This document shows positions 1-8,159 of a stretch of 64,000 nucleotides of DNA, piece after piece. Numbering within the stretch: the first letter of the stretch is position 1; each line of letters begins with the position of its first letter. Both the position numbers and the translations under genes were made by a program. Source of the DNA: Variovorax sp. PMC12 (GTDB lineage Bacteria > Pseudomonadota > Gammaproteobacteria > Burkholderiales > Burkholderiaceae_C); contig NZ_CP027773.1 of NCBI RefSeq assembly GCF_003019815.1, positions 2,615,001 to 2,679,000 of the forward strand, read 5' to 3'. The notes under the pieces were generated by a model. It saw only the letters and a list, made by a program, of their open reading frames with translations, ran no database searches and had not been told where the DNA came from.

Positions 1-450
1 CTTGCCGACGGCTGCCGTGGTGTCCGCAGGCAGCATGAACTCGCCAGCAGATGCCCAGATCGGCACCTTGTCTTCCGTCGGACCGCCAGGACCATGCACG
101 GGGCCGCCATGCTCCATCGGCTTCGCCTTGGCGTGGGAGGCTGGCATCTGCGCCAACATGGCCGCCGCACCACCCTTCTTCACCGGGCCGCCGTCCTTGA
201 GCCCTGCCGCTTTCATGCGCTTCTCCAAACCAGTGTTGCCGGCGTAGTCGCTGATGTTGCTCAGCCGAGCCGATGCGGGCTGCGCTGGAGCCTCGGCAGC
301 CGGTGCAGGCGCTGGGGCCCGAGCAGGGGTGTTGCCGTAGTAGCGGTCGAACATGCGCCGCACCATTCCGCCGTCGGCGAAGTGCTGGATCTCGATGCGC
401 TTTGTCCGCGCCAGGATGGCGGCGGCGTTGCCTTGCGCGGAATCGGTCAT
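1..450 (-). CDS. Phage structural or internal protein, C-terminus beyond the window
   Basis: An open frame runs from ATG at 450 off the left edge, giving 150 codons. The N-terminus (MTDSAQGNAAAILARTKRIE) leads into a Pro/Ala-rich linker at about residues 42-60. A Gly-rich segment follows, with GGPTEDKVP and then GEFMLPAD near residue 140. That Gly-rich signature is common in tailed-phage proteins encoded beyond the tail genes. It lies downstream of the lysis genes in the same direction, after a plus-strand cargo gene. Exact function is unknown, and the missing C-terminus could carry the informative domain. Confidence 0.7.
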   Translation of the reverse strand, partial: MTDSAQGNAAAILARTKRIEIQHFADGGMVRRMFDRYYGNTPARAPAPAPAAEAPAQPASARLSNISDYAGNTGLEKRMKAAGLKDGGPVKKGGAAAMLAQMPASHAKAKPMEHGGPVHGPGGPTEDKVPIWASAGEFMLPADTTAAVGK

Positions 451-505
451 GAGGGCCTCTCAGAGTACTGAGCGGCATTCTTCGCGCGCGAGGCGAAAGG
501 GTCGA

Positions 506-518
506 ACCCTAGTGGGGT
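506..518 (-). promoter_or_regulatory. Copy A of recurring ACCCCAGTAGGG-like motif
   Basis: Minus-strand reading is ACCCCACTAGGGT, one mismatch from copies at 5279 and 24184. It lies in a divergent intergenic region, 56-68 bases upstream of the minus gene starting at 450. A role as late-promoter element or regulator site is inferred from position only. Confidence 0.35.
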
Positions 519-635
519 CTCCGTACTCACATCGCGGCGGCGGTGCTACCAAAAAGGCGCATTGCGCAACACAGGCTGTTACATTCGGTGTAGCGGTGTC
601 GCTCTAAGACCGATGATGGCGTTCGGAGAAAGACT

Positions 636-1430
636 ATGGAAACAAAAATCGATCAGATTCTCAAAACTCTTGATGCCATTCAAGAAGCAGAAAAAATTCG
701 ATCTACGGGATGGTTTTCTCGTATTTTCAAAATCATCGAGATTGCACTAATTCCACTCACTGTTGCTGGACTCGCATACTATGGCAATAAGGCCGCTACT
801 CAGATTGCAGACGGACAGCTAGCACTTGCCAGATCGGCAGCTGAAGATCGAAAAGCAGAATTCCAAAGAACGATTCAGAGCAAGTATTTGGAGCTGTTCT
901 ACCGGGACATCACCTCGAATGACGCCACGCAACAAGCGAGTGCTCTGGCACTACTCAAGCTGCTTGAACCAAGCTTGGCGAACGACGTTGCCACATATGT
1001 AGCGGCGAACAGTCGCATATCTGCACAAATTAAAGCGGAGGTTAAAAACGAAAATCAGCGGGTTCAGGCAGCCACTCAAGTTTCAATCCGCACAAGAAGT
1101 TCGGATGTGATGAATGGTTATACTGTCGGAATTTACTACTTATCTACTGACGCCGCGGCTGAAAAAACAGCACATCGAATTCAATCCCACTTAAAACAAA
1201 AGCTACCGGGCATTGAAATCCGCCCGTATCCCTCAAAGCCGGACTTTCTTAATGAACAGACCAACGCAGCGACTTTAGAGGTGAGATATGACGCTGGAAT
1301 TGAGGATAAACAAGCTGCGCGATTAAAAGCTCTTCTAGAAATGCCTCCAATTATTAACTCTGCAAATCTACTAGCGGTCAGCCCTCCCTCCCCCAATTTC
1401 ATTTCTGTCTTTGTTCCAGCGGGGGGCTGA
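636..1430 (+). CDS. Membrane-anchored orphan protein, probable prophage cargo (moron)
   Basis: 264 residues, not recognised. Residues about 1-30 are charged and helical, followed by one hydrophobic segment (IALIPLTVAGLAYYG, about 36-50). A long charged, probably coiled-coil stretch follows (to about 150), then a mixed alpha/beta C-terminal domain of about 95 residues. The topology suggests a single-pass inner-membrane protein with a cytoplasmic C-terminal domain. It runs against the late operon and is visibly richer in A+T than the genes on both sides, as expected for separately acquired, independently transcribed cargo. No catalytic motif was seen. Confidence 0.75.
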   Translation: METKIDQILKTLDAIQEAEKIRSTGWFSRIFKIIEIALIPLTVAGLAYYGNKAATQIADGQLALARSAAEDRKAEFQRTIQSKYLELFYRDITSNDATQQASALALLKLLEPSLANDVATYVAANSRISAQIKAEVKNENQRVQAATQVSIRTRSSDVMNGYTVGIYYLSTDAAAEKTAHRIQSHLKQKLPGIEIRPYPSKPDFLNEQTNAATLEVRYDAGIEDKQAARLKALLEMPPIINSANLLAVSPPSPNFISVFVPAGG

Positions 1431-1464
1431 CACCACCATTTAGTCGCAGCGGGGTCTGAGACCG

Positions 1465-2028
1465 TCATTTCGACGCATGCTCCGCGATCTTGCGCACCGC
1501 ATCGCCCGCGCGCTTTGAGCCGGCCGAGCTGCCGAGCCAGTAGTTGCAGGCCTGGCCGAAGCCCAGGATCAGCGCACCGAACAGCGTGTTCAGCAGCCCC
1601 GCCTGCCGCTCGGTCCAATCGCGCTCAAAGACGAACAGCATGTAGATGCAGATGAAGAAGCCCACCGTGATGATGGCGCTGATGACGACCGGCGCCCAGG
1701 CAATGCCGCTGCCGGATTGAGCAAGCGCAACAGTCTGTTTGCGCGCGCTGTCGGTATCGGCCAGGTAGGCGGCGTCGCTTGCCTGGTCGATGCGGGCCAG
1801 TTCGATCTGCATCTCCATCTCGGCTTGCTTCAGTGCGCGGATCTGGTCGCCGGTGAGCGTGCCCAAGGCGAGTGCGGTGGCCAGATCGGCCTCGCTGGCG
1901 TTCGGGTTGCCGAACACCTTGTCGGCGATAACCTTGACGGCCGCGCCGGCAAGCGGGCCACCCAAGGCAGTGGCCAAGCCGGGCGCGACGGCGCCGATGG
2001 TTGCTTTCCAGTCGAACGAATCAGCCAT
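1465..2028 (-). CDS. Putative 3TM-type holin
   Basis: 187 residues from ATG at 2028; the frame is open further upstream, but this start gives the natural MADSFDWK N-terminus. An Ala/Gly-rich hydrophobic stretch lies near residues 10-35. Two strong membrane segments lie in the C-terminal half (IAWAPVVISAIITVGFFICI and LLNTLFGALILGFGQACNYW), with a charged helix between. The pattern matches the GTA/phage 3TM holin family, which permeabilises the inner membrane for endolysin release. It sits directly downstream of the endolysin gene. Family assignment is by pattern, so moderate. Confidence 0.7.
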   Translation of the reverse strand: MADSFDWKATIGAVAPGLATALGGPLAGAAVKVIADKVFGNPNASEADLATALALGTLTGDQIRALKQAEMEMQIELARIDQASDAAYLADTDSARKQTVALAQSGSGIAWAPVVISAIITVGFFICIYMLFVFERDWTERQAGLLNTLFGALILGFGQACNYWLGSSAGSKRAGDAVRKIAEHASK

Positions 2029-2221
2029 GAAGCGCTCCACAGGTGATGGTGCCAGGGGGCAATGGGCCTGCTTGCACGAAGCGCGGCGATCCAACATGCA
2101 CGGGACGCGACCAGTCCACGATGCCGATCGGCCGGCTCCGCGCGGCTTCAGATTCCAGCACCGCGACGCGCTCGCGTAGCCGCGTCAGTTCCTCGCGCAG
2201 CGCCTTGATTTCGTCTTCCAT
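2021..2221 (-). CDS. Small coiled-coil phage protein
   Basis: 66 residues, between endolysin and holin; it overlaps the holin start by 8 bases. Residues 1-28 form a strongly charged amphipathic helix with a leucine heptad pattern (MEDEIKALREELTRLRERVA). The remainder is Pro/Gly-rich and ends CGALHG. Position in the lysis cassette is suggestive, but there is no membrane segment or lipobox, so a spanin role is not supported. Confidence 0.65.
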   Translation of the reverse strand: MEDEIKALREELTRLRERVAVLESEAARSRPIGIVDWSRPVHVGSPRFVQAGPLPPGTITCGALHG

Positions 2222-2223
2222 GG

Positions 2224-2694
2224 TCAGCCTTTCAGGTTCTGCAGGTTGGAGGCCACGCGCCGGGCCCAGCCTTTGCCGTAGGTCGGCCAGTTGCCGCTGT
2301 CGGTGTAGAACTGCAAGCGGTAGCCGTTGAAGGCGGCGGCGATCAGTGGTCCAGCGGCGCGCGCTGCAGCCACGGTCTGCGCGCCGATCACGCCGTCGGG
2401 GTAGGCGCCGACCGCGCGCTGCAGCCACTTCGCCGACTGGGTGACACCGCTATTCACGGCAGCGTCGAACACATCGAAGCGCACGCTGTCGGGCAACTCG
2501 TCGGCGCGCACCGGCGCCCAGTAGTCGCGCCTGTAGATGGCTTTCGCTGCGTCCTGCGTCAGCGCCTTTACGTCCACGTTGGGGTATGAGCGCTTGCTGA
2601 TGCCCCAGTTCGTTTCCCCGCCCGGGTCGCGCGGATCGTTCACGTAGCCGCCCTCGTGCCCCAGCAGGCGGTCAAATGCTTGATCGAAGTTCAT
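2224..2694 (-). CDS. Endolysin, glycoside hydrolase 108 family
   Basis: 156 residues. The N-terminus has the GH108 signature: HEGGYVNDP with candidate catalytic Glu14, followed by DPGGETNWGI at 23-32. The C-terminal part (about 90-156) resembles the PG_binding_3 domain that accompanies this family (AVGAYPDGVIGAQT). GH108 enzymes are N-acetylmuramidases that cut the peptidoglycan glycan chain at lysis. No signal peptide is seen, so export would depend on the holin. Its start overlaps the stop of the TM/coiled-coil gene upstream by 4 bases, indicating translational coupling. Confidence 0.92.
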   Translation of the reverse strand: MNFDQAFDRLLGHEGGYVNDPRDPGGETNWGISKRSYPNVDVKALTQDAAKAIYRRDYWAPVRADELPDSVRFDVFDAAVNSGVTQSAKWLQRAVGAYPDGVIGAQTVAAARAAGPLIAAAFNGYRLQFYTDSGNWPTYGKGWARRVASNLQNLKG

Positions 2695-3020
2695 GGTGTT
2701 CTCCGGTTCGGGGTCTGGTAAACCGGCGCAGCCACCGGCGCGGTCTGCGTCTTGACGGCGCGCATGTCGCCCTCGAGGTTGTCCATGCGGAAGCGCAGCA
2801 GCGCCTGCTCACCCGCCAGCGTCGTGACCTGGGTGTTTCCCGCCTTCACGGTGATCTGCAGTTCGGCCACATCGCGCGCCGTCTGGTTCGTCGTGAAATA
2901 CATGCTGATCAGGAAGAAAGCGGCTGTGCCGAGCGCGCACAGCAGCCCCCACAGGGGGATACGCACATCGACGATGCGAGACACGCGCTGCAGGTCTCCG
3001 GGCTGGGATTCTTGGGACAT
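2691..3020 (-). CDS. One-TM coiled-coil protein of the lysis cassette
   Basis: 109 residues. A membrane segment at about 23-42 (IPLWGLLCALGTAAFFLISM) is followed by a coiled coil (about 50-95) and a Pro-rich tail. Topology resembles an i-spanin or an accessory holin, but the small overlapping Rz1-like lipoprotein was not found, so the role stays open. It overlaps the endolysin gene at an ATGA junction. Confidence 0.75.
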   Translation of the reverse strand: MSQESQPGDLQRVSRIVDVRIPLWGLLCALGTAAFFLISMYFTTNQTARDVAELQITVKAGNTQVTTLAGEQALLRFRMDNLEGDMRAVKTQTAPVAAPVYQTPNRRTP

Positions 3021-3040
3021 TCCACGTACTCCAGCGGCGT

Positions 3041-3376
3041 CTACCGCTCCACGATCTTGAGAAACACGGACCGGTCATCGATCCGTGGCGGGGTGTTGGT
3101 GGTCGTGATGCGGCAGGTCACGCGCAACTTGTTGGGGCCCGTGGCGGGCTTCGTGCCGCCGCTGAGCCATACGGTGGCCGTGGTGGCGTCGAAGGCTTGG
3201 TCCACCACGGTTAGGGTCGGATCGACGATGAACTCTGCGCCGGCGATGCTGTCGCCCGGGTTCAGCGCGAGCCAGGCTGACCAATCGAAAGCGTAGTCGA
3301 GCGTCGCGTCGGGGTCCTTCTCAATCACGGCTTCACCGCGGTCAACGACGTAGGTGGTGGGCTTGATGGTGGCCAT
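3041..3376 (-). CDS. Small all-beta phage structural protein
   Basis: 111 residues, predicted mostly beta strand, with an Ig/BACON-like look (alternating hydrophobic residues, WLSGGTKPATGPNKLRVTCR near 70-90). Similar small beta proteins are common in tail-fibre and decoration regions of phages. It follows the repeat-containing fibre gene closely. No enzymatic motif. Confidence 0.7.
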   Translation of the reverse strand: MATIKPTTYVVDRGEAVIEKDPDATLDYAFDWSAWLALNPGDSIAGAEFIVDPTLTVVDQAFDATTATVWLSGGTKPATGPNKLRVTCRITTTNTPPRIDDRSVFLKIVER

Positions 3377-3385
3377 GCTGGTCTT

Positions 3386-4810
3386 TCAGTCGGTGAAGGC
3401 AATGCGCCGGTTCTCGCCGGCCAGGGCGACGATGCGGCTCTCGGCTTGCACATCGAAGCCCCGCACTTCGGCGACGACGACAAGCCCGCGCTGCTCGGGC
3501 TGCACGTCGCGCGTGCGCTCGTTGCGCTCGAAGACATAGCGGTGCCGCATGCGCGCGGTCTGCGAGACGGCAGCGAGAACCTGGGCCGCCACGAAGGCGC
3601 GCACCGTGTCGGCAACCGTGGCCGTGGCCGCCTGGGACACGCCGGCGAGCGTCTGTGCTGCCGCAGATGCGATGCCGACGAGGGCCGCAGCGCCCTGGGC
3701 AACGCCGTCGAGCGTTTGAGAGCCGGCGATGTGCGCGACGTTCTGCACCGTCGCAGTGGCCGCCTGGGAGACCCCCGCCAGCTGCTGCGCCGCCGAAGCC
3801 TTTCCGGCCACGACCGCAGCGGCGTTTTGGGTCACGCCACCGAGAGTCTGAGCGGTGCTGAAGTGCGCGTCGGTCGCGGTCACCGTGACGGCTGCCACCT
3901 GGCTGACGCCGCCCAGCGTCTGCCCGCCTGCGATGGATGCAGCAGTAGACCCCGTCGCCGCTTGGGACACAGTCGAGAGGGTCTGGCCCGCACTTGTCCT
4001 GACGACGACTGCACCGGTTGCCGCCTGGCTGACGGTCGCAAGAGTTTGTGCTGCGGACGCGCTTACTACTCCTGCGACTGCCGCGACCTGGGAGACCCCG
4101 TCAAGCGCCTGCGCAACAACCACCGTCCCAACGTCAGGGAAGGGCGACACGGGCAACGTGAAGTTTGCCGTGTATCGCCCCACGCCCTTCGTGACTCGCA
4201 CGTCATCGATATTCCCGGGAAAGTCGTAGGCAGCGTTGCGCGTCGTGACCTGGGCACCGATAGCCAGGAAAGAGGTCTGGTAAGAAAAGTTGCGCGAATC
4301 GGTAACAGAGGCTTCCTGTATCCCGTCAACGAACAGCTTGATGGTCGAGCCAGCACGGGTCGCTGCAACGTGATGCCATGCACCGTTGGTGAGCACCGAC
4401 GTGCCGGTGGCAATCGCACCGTTCGCTGCGCCCGTGCTGCCATAGAAGTTCAGTCGCCCGGCAGAGTTCAGCTCTAACTGCCATGTGACCTGAAGCGGCA
4501 CATAGAAGTCAACGATGAGCTGCTCGCGTGTCGTGCTGGTCTTGATCCAGGCTTCGACGGTGAAATCGCCCGAGCCGAAAACGAAGTCGGCAACACCCGG
4601 TGTTGTGACGTAGTCACCCGTGCCGTCAAGCGCGAGGGAGGCGGAGCCGAACTTCGGCGACGTGGTGCTGAGCTTTGCGCCATCGACGGCCGTGAGCGTC
4701 TTCCCGGTCTGCTCGGTGAACGTCGTGGCATTGTTTGCCCCATCGAAATGCGCGAGCAGCACCACGCTCGCGAACGAGCCATCTCCTCCAGGAATGTTGC
4801 GATCAGCCAC
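3386..4810 (-). CDS. Lectin-like fibre protein with nine tandem repeats
   Basis: 474 residues. Residues about 12-225 look like a LamG/concanavalin A-like jelly roll: VVLLAHFDGANN start, then a DYVTTPG strand, FTVEAWIKTS, GAWHHVAATR, and IKLFVDG. Residues about 232-425 hold nine repeats of 19-25 residues with the core Q-(T)-L-x-x-V-(S/T)-Q-x-A. The last about 50 residues are a separate polar domain. The composition fits a receptor-binding or adhesive virion fibre. The lectin family signature is strong; the ligand is unknown. Confidence 0.8.
   Translation of the reverse strand: MADRNIPGGDGSFASVVLLAHFDGANNATTFTEQTGKTLTAVDGAKLSTTSPKFGSASLALDGTGDYVTTPGVADFVFGSGDFTVEAWIKTSTTREQLIVDFYVPLQVTWQLELNSAGRLNFYGSTGAANGAIATGTSVLTNGAWHHVAATRAGSTIKLFVDGIQEASVTDSRNFSYQTSFLAIGAQVTTRNAAYDFPGNIDDVRVTKGVGRYTANFTLPVSPFPDVGTVVVAQALDGVSQVAAVAGVVSASAAQTLATVSQAATGAVVVRTSAGQTLSTVSQAATGSTAASIAGGQTLGGVSQVAAVTVTATDAHFSTAQTLGGVTQNAAAVVAGKASAAQQLAGVSQAATATVQNVAHIAGSQTLDGVAQGAAALVGIASAAAQTLAGVSQAATATVADTVRAFVAAQVLAAVSQTARMRHRYVFERNERTRDVQPEQRGLVVVAEVRGFDVQAESRIVALAGENRRIAFTD
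3555..4120 (-). repeat. Nine-unit tandem coding repeat in fibre gene
   Basis: The encoded units begin QALDGVSQVAA and end QVLAAVSQTAR. Between them are QTLATVSQAAT, QTLSTVSQAAT, QTLGGVSQVAA, QTLGGVTQNAA, QQLAGVSQAAT, QTLDGVAQGAA and QTLAGVSQAAT. Spacers of 8-15 residues vary in sequence and length. The regular LxxV-Q pattern suggests a fibrous stack or extended stalk. Confidence 0.85.
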
Positions 4811-4822
4811 GAGGCTCCAGGC

Positions 4823-5227
4823 TTACGGGTTGCCTTCGGTGATCGTCCAGCCGGTGATCTGCGCGGTCTGGCCGGACACGATCGACGTGTTGTCCACGGT
4901 CAGGTCGCCGCCGCCACCCGTTGCCGTCACGCTGCCCTGCATGTGGCACGTGGTGCCCGCGCTGTCCTTGATGCGGTAGTGCGCGGCCGTGCCGGACCCC
5001 GACGCCGTCGCGCTGATTGGCGTGCTGCTGAACGTGAGCACGCCGCCCGTCTGGGTCGACCAGTCGGAGGCCAGAGCGAACTCGGCGAGCAGCGTGCCGC
5101 TGTCGGCCGCGGCGCAGTTGGCCGGCTGGGCGCCGGTGCGGATCTGCACCTTCGCCGACGTGCCGATGGTCGTTTCGATCTGTGCGCTGCGGGCGTTGCG
5201 CAGCGCGGTGCCCATCTGAATGGTCAT
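4823..5227 (-). CDS. Phage structural protein, beta-rich
   Basis: 134 residues from ATG at 5227, chosen over the upstream ATG at 5251 because AAGGAG lies 6 bases before it. Small, Thr/Ser/Gly-rich, mostly beta; begins MTIQMGTALRNARSAQIE and has SDWSTQTGGVLTFSS. The layout (TALRN start, then short strands) resembles the small virion protein encoded at 10361, so both may be related minor tail or fibre proteins. No catalytic features. Confidence 0.75.
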   Translation of the reverse strand: MTIQMGTALRNARSAQIETTIGTSAKVQIRTGAQPANCAAADSGTLLAEFALASDWSTQTGGVLTFSSTPISATASGSGTAAHYRIKDSAGTTCHMQGSVTATGGGGDLTVDNTSIVSGQTAQITGWTITEGNP

Positions 5228-5278
5228 GGGAAGCTCCTTGAATCCCGGCACTGTGCCGGCTCAAGGAGCCCCCGGCTA

Positions 5279-5291
5279 ACCCTACTGGGGT
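5279..5291 (-). promoter_or_regulatory. Copy B of recurring ACCCCAGTAGGG-like motif
   Basis: Minus-strand reading ACCCCAGTAGGGT, in the gap 52-64 bases upstream of the minus gene starting at 5227. ACCC/GGGT form a four-base inverted repeat around CAGTA. Confidence 0.4.
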
Positions 5292-5295
5292 GCCA

Positions 5296-6330
5296 TCAAA
5301 GCGAGGTCGAATCGCTCCCGCTGATGCTGGCCCCAGCGTTGATGCCATTGAGCGAGGCAGCTGCCACCTGGGTGGTGCTGGTCAGAGCGGCAATGGCCGC
5401 CTGCACCCGATCGCTCAGCGTCTGATTCTTTGAGCGCAAGTTCGCCTCGTTGCCAGCCTCCTTGATCTGGGCGTCAGCGATGGCCAGCCGCACGCGCGGC
5501 TCAAGCGCGGCGCTTTCGGCCTGGTAGAGCGCCACCAGGTTGCGGGCCAATTCGCTGCGCACGCTGACCATGGCCGTGGCGAGGCCGGCCGCCACCTGGT
5601 CGCCCTGCAGCAACGTCCGGATGTAGTCGCCTGCGCTGGCCACCGCCTTCATCCACATGTCCAGCGCCTGCTGGACCGCGAAGCGGGTGTTCTCCAACTC
5701 GGCTCGGAACGCTTCAATGCTGATGTCGCGGCTCTGCTCGGCCAACTTGTCGCGGGTGTCTTGGTGGATCAACTGCACCTGGTGCACGAGCGCACCGGGC
5801 GGCAACGGGAAGCCGCGGTTTGCGAAGCTCTGCATGGCGTCGCTCTCAGCGCGCATGGCTTCGATCTGCAGCCGCGAGCGTCCGCGCTCCCAGAGCTGTT
5901 GTTCCACGGCCGCATTGACGCCCGTGCCGCCTGTGGTCAGCGCACGGTTGATCCAGGCAATCGCGTTGTCGAAGTAGGAGCGGTCCGGGAAGTAGGTCTG
6001 CAGGTAGTCGACGTAGCCCATCGTGATCTCGTCGTGGATCTCGGCGCGGGCATCATCGAAGATCGCCTTGGCGTCCGCCGGGTTGTTGTCCGGAAGAACT
6101 GGCTTGATCGGCATGACATAGCTGGTGTCGAGGTCGACCAGCGGCACCTGGGGCGCAGGATCGGTGATCTCGATGGCGTCGTCGGCGCGCGCAGATGCTG
6201 CGTTCAGCAACAGCACGGCGTTGCGCCATTTCCCGTTCATGACCTGCGACACGATGACAGGCGCGCCGGCACCGCCAGTGCTCGGGTCAGGAACGGAAAC
6301 GAGGTCGCCGGGATTGATAGGGGTGGTCAT
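5296..6330 (-). CDS. Helical phage virion protein, unknown
   Basis: 344 residues, not recognised. The first about 80 residues are Pro/Asp-rich. The rest is almost entirely helical with many Ala, Gln and Arg residues (for example RSRLQIEAMRAESDAMQSFA) and probable coiled coils to the Ser/Gly tail. Its place among fibre and tail genes, and a 4-base overlap with the gene upstream, suggest a long helical virion component such as a tail or internal protein. Confidence 0.75.
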   Translation of the reverse strand: MTTPINPGDLVSVPDPSTGGAGAPVIVSQVMNGKWRNAVLLLNAASARADDAIEITDPAPQVPLVDLDTSYVMPIKPVLPDNNPADAKAIFDDARAEIHDEITMGYVDYLQTYFPDRSYFDNAIAWINRALTTGGTGVNAAVEQQLWERGRSRLQIEAMRAESDAMQSFANRGFPLPPGALVHQVQLIHQDTRDKLAEQSRDISIEAFRAELENTRFAVQQALDMWMKAVASAGDYIRTLLQGDQVAAGLATAMVSVRSELARNLVALYQAESAALEPRVRLAIADAQIKEAGNEANLRSKNQTLSDRVQAAIAALTSTTQVAAASLNGINAGASISGSDSTSL

Positions 6331-8150
6331 GGTCGTGTCTTTCGCGAGAGGTCGGCCACTTCGAATTCGAGGCTGTCGATCTCGAAGTCGGCACCGTCCT
6401 GGTTGTAGAAAACGGGAATCAGGTAGTTCGTCTTCAGGCCCTTGCCGAGCTTGAAGCGGTGCTGCTGCAGATCGTCCGAGTAGCCCCGCGCCTCGTATTC
6501 GAAGGAGCCGGCCGGGCCCGCAACCTTGAGCACGAGCTTCGCCTCGGAGGCTGCTCCCATGTAGACCTCGGAGACCGTCTTCTGCTGCGGGGTGCCGAAA
6601 TCCAGCTTCCCGGGCGAGATGGCGGCCTGAATGGGCGCGCCGGCGTCGCTGTTGCCCTCCAGCAGGAACAAGCCGTCCACCTTGGCGCCGTAGTAGCGGT
6701 CGCCGATGCGCGCGAAGCTGTTGAAGGCGTAGTTCGCGTAGGTGGTGCTGCCGAAGCCGGACAGGTTGACGGCGTGCACTTCAAGGTCGGCGCCCGGCGT
6801 GGAGAGCAGCACGTCGAAGGTGAAGCCGTCGCGGATGTCGATGGTCTCGACACCGCCGGCAATGCTCATCGGGATGTCGAGCCCGAAGGCGTCGCGCATG
6901 TCGGCGATCGCGATGCTGGTGCCCGTCATCGGGACATCAAAGCCGAAGCTGTCGCGGGCGTCAGCCTGGTTGACAGCAGTGGCCAGCAGCGGCACATCGA
7001 ACACGATGCCGTCGAGCAGGTAGCGCAGCGTCTCGGAGGCCTCCACGCCGAAGGTGCCCGCGGCGGCCGGCATGACGCCCAGGACCTGGCCGCCCGGGTG
7101 ATCCGACAGGAAACCGCTCGGCGCAGGTGCTGCGGCCGTGCTGGTGAAGACCTGGCCCGACAGGACGTTCATCGCGCCGGCGGCGGGCGGCATGGTGCCG
7201 ATGATCTTGTTGTTGGAGACGATCGTCGGCGTGCCGCCGTACATCGCGCCTTCGGCCGCGGGCATGACGCCCGCGAACTGGGAGGCGTCACTTTCGGCCA
7301 GGAAGCCGGTCAGCGCCGGCATGCTGGCGCGGATGCCGTTGCCTACGCCCAGGAAGCCCACGGCGCCCGGCATCACCGTCACGAACTGCGCGGCGTTGCT
7401 GGTCTCGCTGAGCAGGCCCTGGGCGCCGGGCGTGACGCCGACGATGCCCCCGGAGCTGAACACCTCGATGTCTGGCTCGTCGATGCTGTCGCCGGAGCTG
7501 AAGAGCGCGGCGGCTATGAACAGGTCGGAGCCTGGGGGCACCGCCGAGGGTTCGGTGGCGATGATCGCGCCATTCTTTCGATAGGTCGCCAGGCCGCCTG
7601 CCGACACATCCATCTGGAATTCGTCGCTGGACAGGTAAGAGGTCAGGAACGTGCCCGTGAGCGACTTGACGGAGCCGGTGTTGAACAGCAGGCCGTGCAG
7701 CAGATGACCGTATCCTGCGGGCGGATCGCCAGCTTCGCGCGTGACGCCCACCGCGGCGCCCATGACGGCCTGCGGCACCAAGTAGGTGATGCGCGCGCCG
7801 CCGTGCGCCGCCGCGATCGAGTGCGCGAACGATGTCCAGCCCTGTGGCGGCACGTCGACGGCGAACGCCGGCGAGCCGATCACTTCGGCCGTGGCCGGGT
7901 GGAACACTTCGACTGTGTAGGTGTAAGGGGTCAGCGGCGACAGGTTGACCGGGTAGTTCGGATCCCAGACTGTGCTGGTGCGATTCGTGACCGGGTCGGT
8001 TGTCGTGACCCACGCACCCTTTGTGGTGTTTGGCGCCCCAAGTCGCACAGCTGTGCGGGACTCGGAGCTCCAGTAGGCCGGGCGCGCAGGCTGATACGGC
8101 ACTTCGGGCACCGTGTAGCTGTAGCCGTTTCGGATCAGTTGGTTGGTCAT
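6327..8150 (-). CDS. Large repetitive virion protein
   Basis: 607 residues. The N-terminal 230 residues are beta-rich, including a fibronectin-like stretch (LTPYTYTVEVFHPAT). The middle (about 235-380) has repeats built around the pattern VMPAAxG/VTPGAQG. These are followed by three units of D-x-R-D-x-F-G-x-D-(I/V)-P-M type at about 385-455. The C-terminal about 150 residues look like a compact beta domain ending in a charged tail. A tail or fibre function is inferred from location; no family was recognised. Confidence 0.75.
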   Translation of the reverse strand: MTNQLIRNGYSYTVPEVPYQPARPAYWSSESRTAVRLGAPNTTKGAWVTTTDPVTNRTSTVWDPNYPVNLSPLTPYTYTVEVFHPATAEVIGSPAFAVDVPPQGWTSFAHSIAAAHGGARITYLVPQAVMGAAVGVTREAGDPPAGYGHLLHGLLFNTGSVKSLTGTFLTSYLSSDEFQMDVSAGGLATYRKNGAIIATEPSAVPPGSDLFIAAALFSSGDSIDEPDIEVFSSGGIVGVTPGAQGLLSETSNAAQFVTVMPGAVGFLGVGNGIRASMPALTGFLAESDASQFAGVMPAAEGAMYGGTPTIVSNNKIIGTMPPAAGAMNVLSGQVFTSTAAAPAPSGFLSDHPGGQVLGVMPAAAGTFGVEASETLRYLLDGIVFDVPLLATAVNQADARDSFGFDVPMTGTSIAIADMRDAFGLDIPMSIAGGVETIDIRDGFTFDVLLSTPGADLEVHAVNLSGFGSTTYANYAFNSFARIGDRYYGAKVDGLFLLEGNSDAGAPIQAAISPGKLDFGTPQQKTVSEVYMGAASEAKLVLKVAGPAGSFEYEARGYSDDLQQHRFKLGKGLKTNYLIPVFYNQDGADFEIDSLEFEVADLSRKTRP

Positions 8151-8159
8151 GGGCTGGCC

